NCBI GenBank assembly: GCA_011391295.1
Contig: JAABQT010000121.1
Span: forward strand, 1-5,769
Length of the DNA: 5,769 nucleotides
Reading direction: 5' to 3'
From: Betaproteobacteria bacterium
GTDB lineage: Bacteria; Pseudomonadota; Gammaproteobacteria; Burkholderiales; SG8-39
The position numbers and the translations under genes were made by a program. Under the pieces are notes generated by a model. That model did no database searches and was not told the DNA's origin. It worked only from the letters and a program-made list of their open reading frames with translations. Numbering within the stretch: the first letter of the stretch is position 1; every line of letters starts with the position of its first letter. Of the stretch, positions 1 to 4,984 are shown piece after piece.

Positions 1-1347
1 GATGCCGCGCGCGAGCAGGTGCCACACGATGCGCGCTGCCTCCAGCGGGCGCTCGCGCACCAGGCGCGCGGGCGTGCCGAAGTGCGCCAGCTTGTTGCGG
101 ATGCGCTCGGCGATGGCGCCGTCGGCGAGCAGCTCGGCGTACAGGCGCTTGTAGCCCGAGGTCATCTGCTCGACGCTCATCGACTTGGGGATGATGTTGG
201 TGCTCGCGCGCGTGTTGTCGCCGTGCGCGGCGCCCTCGACCAGCCGCCCTTCGCGCTTCAGCCGGTCGTAGAGCGGCGTGCGCGGCAGTGCGGTGAGCAG
301 CCCGACCATCGCCACCATGATGCCGCTGTCGAGGATGAAGCGGCGCTGTTGCCCGAACACCGCCGGCGTGTCGCGGTCGAAGCCGACGATGAAGCCGGCG
401 AGGATGTCGATGCCCGCCGCGTGGATGCGGCGCACCGCGCCGAGCATGTCGCCGGTGGTGTTCTGCGTCTTCGCCGCCTCGCGCAGCGTTTGCGCGTCCG
501 GGGTCTCCAGGCCGAGGAAGGCCCACTCGAAACCCGCGGCGCGAAACAGTTGCAGCAGCTCGGGGTCGTCGGCGAGGTTGAGCGAGGCCTCGGTGCCGAA
601 GCGCATGCGCCGCCCGTGCCGCTCCTGGTAGCCGGCGAGGAAGCGCAGCGTCTGCTTCGCCTTGGCCTTGTTGCCGATGAAGTTGTCGTCGACGAAGAAC
701 ACTTTGCGCGCGCCCAGGCGCCGCAGGCTGTCCAGCTCGCGCTCGATCTGCGCCGGCGCCTTGTAGCGCGGCTTGCGGCCGAACATGACGATGATGTCGC
801 AGAACTCGCAGCGGAACGGGCAGCCGCGCGAGAGCTGGAGGGTGGCCGTGGCGTAGCGCTCGAGCTTGAGCAGGTCGAAGCGCGGCAGCGGCGAGTCCTC
901 GAGCTTGACCTCGCCGGTCTCGCGGTACAGTGCCTGCGGCGCGCCGCGCTCAAGGTCGGCGCAGAAGCGCGGCCAGATGTACTCGGCTTCGCCGGCGACG
1001 ACGTGGTCGGCCACCTCGAGATATTCCCCCGGACAGAGCGAGGCGTAGCTGCCGCCGGCGACCACGCGGTAGCCGGCCTCGCGGTAGTAGCGCAGCAGCT
1101 GCTTTTGCCGCGGCGCCTGCACGCCCATGCCGCCGATGCCGACGATGTCGGCCTCGGGCCGCAGCGGCAGCGGCTCGACGTTCTCGTCCACGATCGTCAC
1201 TTCCCAGTGCGGCGGGCACAGCGCGGCGAGTGAGGCGAGCCCGAGTGGCGGATTGAGCGAGCGTTTGCCGCCGAGCACGCGTTGCAGCGCCCAGCGGAAG
1301 CTCCAGAAGCTTTCCGGCAGCGCCGGGTTGATCAGCAGCAGTCGCAT
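1..1347 (-). CDS. B12-binding radical SAM protein with DUF4070-like C-terminus (3' end outside window)
   Basis: The first 449 residues are visible and the C-terminus lies beyond the left edge. The N-terminal part (about residues 1-135) looks like a cobalamin-binding Rossmann domain: it opens MRLLLINPALPESFW, and GIGGMG at 70-75 and VVAGGSY at 95-101 are typical of this group. The canonical DxHxxG histidine motif is not evident, as in many members. The radical SAM core follows, with a CxxxCxxC cluster motif at C176, C180 and C183 (RGCPFRCEFCD), then FFVDDNFIGN at 217-226 and RFGTEASLN at 249-257. The part from about 370 on, with TNIIPKSMS, matches the DUF4070-type tail. Family members use SAM and often B12 for methylations or other radical chemistry on lipids, tetrapyrroles or secondary metabolites. 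The substrate cannot be told here; hopanoid methylases and BchE-like enzymes are relatives. The ATG at 1347 is the only good start before an in-frame stop at 1405-1407. No strong Shine-Dalgarno is seen. The gene is divergent from the DUF59 gene, and an FNR-like box is centred 54 bp upstream of its start. Confidence 0.88.
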   Translation of the reverse strand, partial: MRLLLINPALPESFWSFRWALQRVLGGKRSLNPPLGLASLAALCPPHWEVTIVDENVEPLPLRPEADIVGIGGMGVQAPRQKQLLRYYREAGYRVVAGGSYASLCPGEYLEVADHVVAGEAEYIWPRFCADLERGAPQALYRETGEVKLEDSPLPRFDLLKLERYATATLQLSRGCPFRCEFCDIIVMFGRKPRYKAPAQIERELDSLRRLGARKVFFVDDNFIGNKAKAKQTLRFLAGYQERHGRRMRFGTEASLNLADDPELLQLFRAAGFEWAFLGLETPDAQTLREAAKTQNTTGDMLGAVRRIHAAGIDILAGFIVGFDRDTPAVFGQQRRFILDSGIMVAMVGLLTALPRTPLYDRLKREGRLVEGAAHGDNTRASTNIIPKSMSVEQMTSGYKRLYAELLADGAIAERIRNKLAHFGTPARLVRERPLEAARIVWHLLARGI

Positions 1348-1394
1348 CGTGCGCGGCAGCTTGACACGCCGTGCCCCCGCACCGGGCCTGGCGG

Positions 1395-1408
1395 TTGACG
1401 CGGATCAA
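1395..1408. promoter_or_regulatory. FNR/Dnr-type box 1 (one mismatch)
   Basis: TTGAC-GCGG-ATCAA matches the FNR/Anr/Dnr consensus TTGAT-N4-ATCAA except for one base in the left arm. The G and C flanking it at 1394 and 1409 extend the symmetry to GTTGA-N6-TCAAC. Its centre (1401.5) is 54 bp upstream of the radical SAM start. A class II site (-41.5) for that gene would put the transcript start near 1360, 13 nt before the ATG, although no convincing -10 hexamer is seen there. It lies 102 bp from box 2. It could serve either gene, or hold two dimers on the same region. Confidence 0.6.
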
Positions 1409-1496
1409 CGATGCGCGCAGCGCGCGAAGAGCAGTGGAGTCTGCATGAACGCCTCCATCGGGCTGAACCACCGTATTCGTCTGCGGGCACGATCGT

Positions 1497-1510
1497 TTGA
1501 TGCAGATCAA
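1497..1510. promoter_or_regulatory. FNR/Dnr-type box 2 (perfect consensus)
   Basis: TTGAT-GCAG-ATCAA is an exact match to the FNR/Anr/Dnr (CRP-FNR family) consensus. It lies 25 bp before the first ATG of the DUF59 gene. The centre at 1503.5 with a weak -10-like CTGAAT at 1532-1537 fits a class II activated promoter: a start at 1545 would place the box centre exactly at -41.5. FNR responds to oxygen through a 4Fe-4S cluster and Dnr/Nnr responds to NO through haem; both read this site, so the regulator cannot be told from the site alone. Confidence 0.75.
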
Positions 1511-1535
1511 GGGCCCGCCGCCTGCCTGCGGCTGA

Positions 1536-1844
1536 ATGGCACGCATGCAGGAGGACGACGCGAGACAAGCTCTCAGGACGGTCGAGGATCCCGAGGCCGG
1601 GATGAGCATCGTGGATCTCGGCCTGGTCTACGCCATCCATTGCGAGCCTGGTCGCGTGCGCGTAGAGATGACCATGACCTCGCCTGCCTGCCCGGCGGCG
1701 TCCTACCTGGTGGACGAGGCCGCCGCCGCGATCCGCGCGCTCGCCCCCGAGGGCACCGACGTGCAGGTGGAACTCGTGTGGGAGCCGCCGTGGACGCCCG
1801 AGCGCATGAGCCCGGAAGCGCAGAGCCGGTTCGGCTGGTCCTGA
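1536..1844 (+). CDS. DUF59/MIP18-family metal-sulfur cluster assembly factor
   Basis: The 102-residue protein is a single DUF59 domain, the fold of SufT, PaaD and eukaryotic MIP18/CIA2, which help load Fe-S clusters onto target proteins in the cytoplasm. Diagnostic points are DPE at 18-20, IVDLGLVY at 25-32, the conserved cysteine C52 in TSPACP, and the tail ELVWEPPWTPERMS at 79-92. That tail marks the stand-alone bacterial group rather than PaaD. The start is uncertain: ATG 1536 gives MARMQ, while ATG 1545, in frame three codons later, coincides with the transcript start predicted from FNR box 2. An AGGAGG at 1549-1554 lies inside the coding region and serves no start. The gene overlaps no neighbour, but the NnrS-like start comes only 2 bp after its stop, so they form one operon. 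The context suggests cluster repair under low oxygen or nitrosative stress (inference). Confidence 0.85.
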   Translation: MARMQEDDARQALRTVEDPEAGMSIVDLGLVYAIHCEPGRVRVEMTMTSPACPAASYLVDEAAAAIRALAPEGTDVQVELVWEPPWTPERMSPEAQSRFGWS

Positions 1845-1846
1845 GC

Positions 1847-2851
1847 GTGCCGCCGCGCTGGCGAGTGCCGCTGCTGGTGCTGGGCTTCGCCTCGCTCGCC
1901 TTCGGCGTTGCGGGCGGTCTGGTGCGTCTGGGCGCTTCGATCCCCGCGCCGGCGGGCGCCATCGCCCTGCACGGCGCGTTGATGGTGTCGGGCTTCCTCG
2001 GCACCGTGATCGGCCTGGAGCGCGCGGTGGCGCTGGGCAGGCTGTGGGCCTACGCGGCGCCGCTCGCCAGCGGGCTGGGCGGCGCGTGCCTCGTCCTCGG
2101 TTTCGCGACGCAAGGATTCGCGCTGATGGTGCTCGCCGCGGCGGTGTTCGTCGCGGCAAGCGCCGCGACCTTCGCGCGCCAGCGCTCGCTCGAGATGGCG
2201 ACGCTGTTCGCGGGGGCGGTGGCCTGGCTCGCGGGCAACCTGTTGCTGTTTGCCGGGGAGCCCGCGGTGCCGTGGTGGATCGCCTTCTTCGCGCTCACCA
2301 TCGCCGGCGAGCGGCTGGAGCTCTCGCGCTACCTCAAGCGCGCGCCGGCCGTGCGCATTGCCTTCCTGTTGATTGCAGCGCTCCTGGTGGTAACGCCGCT
2401 TGCGCCCCGCGCCATGGGCGCAGTGCTGGTGCTCCTCGCCCTGTGGCTGTTCGCCTTCGATCTCGCGCGCGTGACCGTGCGCCAGCGTGGCTTGCCGCGC
2501 TATATCGCCGCGTGCCTGCTCTCGGGCTACGCCTGGCTTGCGCTCGGCGGCGCGCTGCTCGCGGCCGCCGTGGCGTACGACGCCGCGTTGCATGCGATCT
2601 TCGTCGGCTTCGTGTTCTCGATGGTGTTCGGCCACGCGCCGGTGATCCTGCCGGCGGTCCTGCGCGTGGCTCTGCCCTACAGCAGCGTGCTCTACTTGCC
2701 GCTCGCCCTGCTACACGCCTCGCTCCTGGTGCGAGCGTTCGTGTTGGTGCCGCTCGGCGCCTGGGGCAATGCAGCGGCGATCGCGCTGTTCATCGCGACC
2801 GCGGCGGCGCTCACGATTACTCGCGCAGGAAAGCCTCGATCTCCGCGATGA
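1847..2851 (+). CDS. NnrS-like polytopic membrane protein
   Basis: A strongly hydrophobic protein of 334 residues with roughly ten membrane segments, resembling the NnrS family. NnrS is a haem- and copper-containing inner-membrane protein that protects against nitrosative stress in denitrifiers. Family-like signatures are LHGALMVSGFLGTVIGLERAVAL near 41-63, GERLELSRYL at 154-163, LHAIFVGFVFSMVFGHAPVILPAV at 248-271 and LPLALLHASLLVR at 284-296. Histidines H42, H249, H263 and H290 sit in or next to membrane helices and are candidate metal or haem ligands. No ATG fits. GTG 1847 lies 2 bp after the DUF59 stop and is the first start before the first helix; GTG 1865 is the alternative. No clear Shine-Dalgarno exists, so translation probably relies on coupling to DUF59. 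The last ten residues (RAGKPRSPR region) are hydrophilic and run over what may be foreign or degraded sequence, so the C-terminus may not be native. It is shorter than classical NnrS, so call it a related subfamily. Confidence 0.72.
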   Translation: MPPRWRVPLLVLGFASLAFGVAGGLVRLGASIPAPAGAIALHGALMVSGFLGTVIGLERAVALGRLWAYAAPLASGLGGACLVLGFATQGFALMVLAAAVFVAASAATFARQRSLEMATLFAGAVAWLAGNLLLFAGEPAVPWWIAFFALTIAGERLELSRYLKRAPAVRIAFLLIAALLVVTPLAPRAMGAVLVLLALWLFAFDLARVTVRQRGLPRYIAACLLSGYAWLALGGALLAAAVAYDAALHAIFVGFVFSMVFGHAPVILPAVLRVALPYSSVLYLPLALLHASLLVRAFVLVPLGAWGNAAAIALFIATAAALTITRAGKPRSPR

Positions 2852-2996
2852 AGACGGGCGGGTGTGCTGCAGCGCCTGCTGCGCGAGGCGAGCTGCCTGA
2901 CGCATCACATCTCTGCCAACCCGTTCTCTTACGAACAGACTGGCCGGGTGCGGTGCGGGATCGACAAGCTGAACTTTCGCATCTAGGGGTTTGCCC
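2852..2996. other. Gene-free mosaic with possible gene fragments
   Basis: No intact gene is supported here. On the plus strand the NnrS frame stays open for 44 codons after its stop, ending at the TAG at 2984-2986; it reads SANPFSYEQTGRVRCGIDKL before the end and is not recognised. On the minus strand a frame ending with TAA at 2817-2819 closes with HPPVFIAEIEAFLRE, which looks like the C-terminal helix of an alpha/beta hydrolase and overlaps the end of the NnrS-like gene; it has no recognisable body upstream. Both could be remnants left by the rearrangement that placed the toxin-antitoxin module, or chance. No terminator hairpin was found after the NnrS-like gene. Confidence 0.35.
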
Positions 2997-3033
2997 GCTC
3001 AGCCGTGCATCGTCAGCGCGCCCGAGACGCTGA
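2997..3033. repeat. Direct repeat, left copy
   Basis: 37 bp matching 3716-3752 in the same orientation with 35 identities; the two differences are at 3018 and 3026. The first 21 positions are identical. The repeat period is 719 bp, and the HigBA module lies wholly between the copies. Similarity stops sharply at the left edge and fades at the right edge. Confidence 0.9.
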
Positions 3034-3052
3034 GGGCCTGGTCTATCATCAC
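2999..3052 (-). pseudogene. C-terminal remnant of a second short-chain dehydrogenase
   Basis: Eighteen codons read VMIDQALSVSGALTMHG and then TGA. This lines up without gaps with the tail of the intact SDR, FITGQTISVSGGLTMHG-stop, and shares 10 of 17 residues. SxSGGLTMHG-type ends are typical of BadH-like and FabG-like SDRs, where this strand closes the Rossmann fold near the cofactor. The upstream part of that gene is missing: an in-frame stop occurs at 3065-3067 and the higBA promoter begins at once. The amino acid changes are conservative (L for I, A for G) and silent changes are also present. It therefore looks like the end of a diverged paralogue cut off by rearrangement, rather than a fresh duplication of the neighbour. 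It is not expected to be expressed as a protein. Confidence 0.6.
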
Positions 3053-3054
3053 GC

Positions 3055-3083
3055 TTGGCGTTAATCACGCAATGCGTTACTAT
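3055..3083 (+). promoter_or_regulatory. Putative higBA promoter
   Basis: TTGGCG at 3055-3060 (four of six to TTGACA) and TACTAT at 3078-3083 (four of six to TATAAT) are separated by 17 bp, the optimal sigma70 spacing. The predicted transcript start is about 3090, directly before the GTG start of higB. The region is visibly less GC-rich than its surroundings, as expected for a promoter. Confidence 0.5.
3065..3079. promoter_or_regulatory. Candidate HigA operator
   Basis: ACGCA-A-TGCGT at 3067-3077 is a perfect 5-bp-arm inverted repeat. It extends to 3065-3079 with one mismatched pair. It fills the spacer between the putative -35 and -10 elements and touches the -10. A GCGTTA direct repeat (3058-3063 and 3074-3079) overlaps it. 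Antitoxins of the HigA family repress their own operons through such palindromes with their helix-turn-helix domain, so autorepression is likely here, by inference. Confidence 0.5.
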
Positions 3084-3090
3084 CGGGCGG

Positions 3091-3372
3091 GTGGCGATCA
3101 AGACGTTCAGGTGCGCGGACACCGAGGCCTTGTTCAGGCTGCGCCGGGTCGCCCGGTTCGCGAACTTCGAGCGCCCGGCGCTGCGCAAACTCAAGCAGCT
3201 CGACTTGGCGCGTCGAATCGAGGACCTGCGCGCGCCGCCTGCGAACCGGCTCGAGCGGCTCAAGGGCGATCGTACCGGCCAGTGGAGCATTCGCGTGAAC
3301 GATCAGTTCCGCATTTGCTTCCGTTGGACTGGCGCAGATGCCGAAGACGTAGAGATCGTGGACTACCACTGA
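3091..3372 (+). CDS. higB: HigB-family toxin, RelE/ParE superfamily
   Basis: The 93-residue protein has the length and sequence of HigB-type (plasmid maintenance system killer) toxins, ribosome-dependent mRNA-cleaving enzymes of the RelE/ParE fold. It opens AIKTFRCADTEALF, has the basic stretch RRVARF near 17-22, and carries the diagnostic PPANRLERLKGDRTGQWSIRVNDQFRICFRW block in its second half, ending EDVEIVDYH. The start chosen is GTG 3091, because family members begin almost at the IKTF motif. A longer frame from TTG 3055 would run through the promoter. With the predicted transcript start near 3090, the message would have almost no leader, which could keep toxin synthesis low. The stop is followed after 11 bp by the antitoxin ATG, the toxin-first order characteristic of hig modules. 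All expected regions are present, so it appears intact. Confidence 0.92.
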   Translation: MAIKTFRCADTEALFRLRRVARFANFERPALRKLKQLDLARRIEDLRAPPANRLERLKGDRTGQWSIRVNDQFRICFRWTGADAEDVEIVDYH

Positions 3373-3383
3373 CGGAGAACGAC

Positions 3384-3704
3384 ATGAGCAGGAAACTGCA
3401 ACCTGTGTCGCCCGGCGAGATGCTGGCGAAGGAGTTCCTGGAGCCGCTGGGCATGAGCAACTACCGCCTGGCGAAGGAGATCGGCGTGCCCGCGCAGCGC
3501 ATCGGCGAGATCCTCGCCGGCAAGCGCGCGATTACCGCAGATACCGATCTGCGGCTGTGCCGGTTCTTCGGGCTATCGGACGGCTGGTGGCTGCGGTTGC
3601 AGGCAGACTACGACACGGAGATCGCGAAAGCGTCGCTCGCGAAGGCGCTGGCGAAGATCAGGCCTCTGGCGAAGGCCGCTGAGGAAAAGGCGTCCGCACA
3701 TTGA
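3384..3704 (+). CDS. higA: HigA-family antitoxin, XRE helix-turn-helix protein
   Basis: The 106-residue protein is the partner of the preceding toxin. It starts with the typical VSPGEMLAKEFLEPLGMS (8-25). The XRE/Cro-type helix-turn-helix lies at about 26-62, with NYRLAKEIGVPAQRIGEIL (26-44) and GKRAITADTDLRLCRFFG behind it, and WWLRLQADYDTE (68-79) after it. The tail from residue 80 is alanine- and lysine-rich (AKASLAKALAKIRPLAKAAEEKASAH) and longer than in minimal HigA proteins; it may form an extra helix contacting the toxin. ATG 3384 follows a good Shine-Dalgarno, GGAGAA at 3374-3379, so antitoxin translation should exceed that of the toxin, which lacks one. The protein is expected to neutralise HigB and, with it, repress the promoter upstream. 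Its stop lies 13 bp from the convergent SDR stop, with no terminator between. Confidence 0.92.
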   Translation: MSRKLQPVSPGEMLAKEFLEPLGMSNYRLAKEIGVPAQRIGEILAGKRAITADTDLRLCRFFGLSDGWWLRLQADYDTEIAKASLAKALAKIRPLAKAAEEKASAH

Positions 3705-3715
3705 GGCACCGAGCG

Positions 3716-3752
3716 GCTCAGCCGTGCATCGTCAGCCCGCCCGAAACGCTGA
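3716..3752. repeat. Direct repeat, right copy (3' end of the SDR gene)
   Basis: 37 bp matching 2997-3033 with 35 identities. It comprises the last eleven codons of the intact SDR gene, its stop and two bases beyond it. It begins 11 bp after the higA stop codon. Confidence 0.9.
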
Positions 3753-4419
3753 TCGTCTGCCCGGTGATGAAATCGGCGTCGTCGCTGGCAAGAAACAGCA
3801 CCGCGCCCGCGATATCCTCGGGCTTGCCCAGGCGCCCGATCGGCACCGCGCGGCGATAGGCTTCGCGCAGTTTGTCCGGATTGCCCGCGCCCAGCATGAA
3901 CTGCTCGAGCATGTTGGTTTCCGTCAGCCCGGGGCACACGGTGTTCAGGCGCACGCCCTTGCTCGCGAGTTCACGCGCCAGAGTCTTGGTCAGCGCGATG
4001 ATGCCGCCCTTGCAGGCGGAGTAGGGCGCCTCTCCCGAGGAACCGACGCGCCCGGCGTCGGAGGCGATGTTGACCACCTTGCCGCCGCCGCGCTCGGCCA
4101 TGCCCGGCAGCACGCAGTGCAGGAGGTTCATCGGTCCGACGAGATTGATGGCGATGATCTTCTGCCAGAACGCCGGGTCGGTGGCGAGGAACGGCTTGAA
4201 CATGTCCCAGCCCGCGTTGTTGACGAGGATCTCGATCGGCCCCGCCGCGGCAACGGCCTGCTTCACCGCGGCGTAATCCGTGATGTCGACTTTCTGTTCG
4301 CCGTTCAGGTCGAACACCAATACCTTCGTGCCTTCGGCCTTGAAGCGCTCGACGATCGCCGCGCCGATGCCGGCGGCGCCCCCGGTGACGATGGCGGTCT
4401 TGCCTTTCAGTCCTCTCAT
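3718..4419 (-). CDS. Short-chain dehydrogenase/reductase, BadH-like
   Basis: A complete classical SDR of 233 residues. The cofactor loop TGGAAGIG is at 12-19, NNAG at 67-70, and the catalytic tetrad is N92, S120, Y133 and K137 (YSACK at 133-137). PG at 163-164 precedes the substrate lid. The start MRGLKGKTAIVTGG and the end ISVSGGLTMHG resemble BadH (2-hydroxycyclohexanecarboxyl-CoA dehydrogenase) and related 3-hydroxyacyl-CoA or FabG-type enzymes, which reduce or oxidise beta-hydroxyacyl thioesters with NAD(P)H. D37 after the second strand (VFDLNG) favours NAD(H). It is about 20 residues shorter than BadH, through a compressed region after that strand (DLNGEQKVDITD), with no catalytic residue lost. 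ATG 4419 has a strong Shine-Dalgarno (GGAGGAG) and overlaps the stop of the small ORF upstream as ATGA. A role in cyclic or aromatic acid breakdown is an inference; fatty acyl or polyketide substrates remain possible. Confidence 0.88.
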   Translation of the reverse strand: MRGLKGKTAIVTGGAAGIGAAIVERFKAEGTKVLVFDLNGEQKVDITDYAAVKQAVAAAGPIEILVNNAGWDMFKPFLATDPAFWQKIIAINLVGPMNLLHCVLPGMAERGGGKVVNIASDAGRVGSSGEAPYSACKGGIIALTKTLARELASKGVRLNTVCPGLTETNMLEQFMLGAGNPDKLREAYRRAVPIGRLGKPEDIAGAVLFLASDDADFITGQTISVSGGLTMHG

Positions 4420-4487
4420 GGCTGCTCCTCCGGAATCACTGCGGTGGCCTCGAGTTCGAACTTGGCCGGCGCCCGAAGGACTGTCAT
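4416..4487 (-). CDS. Candidate 23-residue small protein between ferritin-like and SDR genes
   Basis: A frame of 23 codons plus stop exactly fills the gap between two genes. Its ATG overlaps the ferritin-like stop as ATGA, and its TGA overlaps the SDR start as ATGA. The product begins MTVLRAPAKFELEATAVIPE and ends EQP. Most codons end in G or C (16 of 22 after the ATG), in line with the neighbouring genes. No strong Shine-Dalgarno precedes it, so re-initiation after the ferritin-like gene would drive it, and it contains the Shine-Dalgarno of the SDR. It is not recognised. The piece FELEATAVIP faintly recalls the last strand of RidA-family proteins, so a gene remnant is an alternative. A leader that only couples SDR translation to the upstream genes is a further possibility. 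Confidence 0.45.
   Translation of the reverse strand: MTVLRAPAKFELEATAVIPEEQP
4424..4432 (-). promoter_or_regulatory. Strong ribosome binding site of the SDR gene
   Basis: On the minus strand GGAGGAG stands a few bases before ATG 4419. It lies within the codons of the small ORF, so the SDR can be started independently of, as well as coupled to, the upstream frames. Confidence 0.75.
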
Positions 4488-4984
4488 CCGGCGTTGCGCG
4501 GCGGGTCGGGGTCTTCGTCCCAGCCGGGCTCGGGCCGCGGCACGCGCTCGAGCCATTGCTGGATCAGGCCCACGTGCTCGCGTTCCTCCTCGGCCATCTC
4601 GAGTGCTGCCTTGCGCACCGCCGGCGGCACCTGCGCCGCGGCGATGTCCTCGAAGTACTTCTGCGCCTGCTGCTCGCAGCGCAGCGCGATCTCGAGCGCG
4701 TGGAAAGGCTGCATCAGGTAGTGCGCGGCATCCAGCGGCGCGGTCTCGGGGCCCTCGGTGCTTTCCCAGGCGAAGGCCGGCGGCAGCGCCGGCATGCTGG
4801 GCCAGCGCATTTCGTCGAGGATGCGCTTGGCGTGCAGCGCCTCGATCGCGGAGAGCTTGCGGAACATCTGCGCCACTTCGCGATTGTTGTGCGTGTCGAG
4901 CTGCTCGGCGAACTGCGCATAGCGCTCGTGGGCTTCCAGTTCCATGCTGTAGGCGCGTGCCATGAAATCCGCGTAATCGTCCAT
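4484..4984 (-). CDS. Ferritin-like diiron protein (rubrerythrin-type four-helix bundle)
   Basis: A 166-residue protein with two helix pairs carrying the ligand pattern of the ferritin-like superfamily. E15 and Y22 lie in ELEAHERY (compare ESQARNRY of rubrerythrins), ExxH is at E48 to H51, E104 and Y110 are in EQQAQKY, and a second ExxH runs E134 to H137 in EEEREH. A diiron centre is therefore expected, giving peroxide reduction, iron oxidation or another oxidative activity. The rubredoxin domain of true rubrerythrins is absent; the tail after residue 148 is short, acidic and proline-rich (PRPEPGWDEDPDPPR). The start ATG 4984 shares one base with the stop of the oxidoreductase beta subunit (TGATG), so the two are coupled. 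The same frame stays open far upstream through that gene, but antisense or out-of-phase extension is not protein-like. It may guard the oxygen-sensitive Fe-S enzyme or supply iron to it, by inference. Confidence 0.82.
   Translation of the reverse strand: MDDYADFMARAYSMELEAHERYAQFAEQLDTHNNREVAQMFRKLSAIEALHAKRILDEMRWPSMPALPPAFAWESTEGPETAPLDAAHYLMQPFHALEIALRCEQQAQKYFEDIAAAQVPPAVRKAALEMAEEEREHVGLIQQWLERVPRPEPGWDEDPDPPRNAG

Noticed and set aside
19..1233. Open frame of 404 codons on the plus strand
   Set aside because: It is antisense to the radical SAM gene, rich in Arg, Ala, Glu and His with no domain pattern. It results from GC-rich third codon positions.
1411..1500. 29-codon ORF in the divergent promoter region
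   Set aside because: It starts just after FNR box 1 and ends inside box 2, has no Shine-Dalgarno, and looks like chance in regulatory DNA.
1549..1554. AGGAGG resembling a ribosome binding site
   Set aside because: It is inside the DUF59 coding region, and no start codon in the right frame follows at a usable distance.
1127..1846. N-terminal extension of the NnrS-like frame to ATG 1127
   Set aside because: It would run through the radical SAM gene, the promoter region and the DUF59 gene in another frame, and it has no protein-like features.
2848..3033. 61-codon plus-strand ORF starting with ATGA overlap at the NnrS-like stop
   Set aside because: The ATGA overlap is suggestive, but the composition is not protein-like and its end lies antisense across the SDR remnant. 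Without homologues it is not supported.
3715..3725. CGGC-TCA-GCCG hairpin between higA and the SDR gene
   Set aside because: It has a 4-bp stem without a following T-run and lies within the SDR stop region, which is too weak for a terminator.
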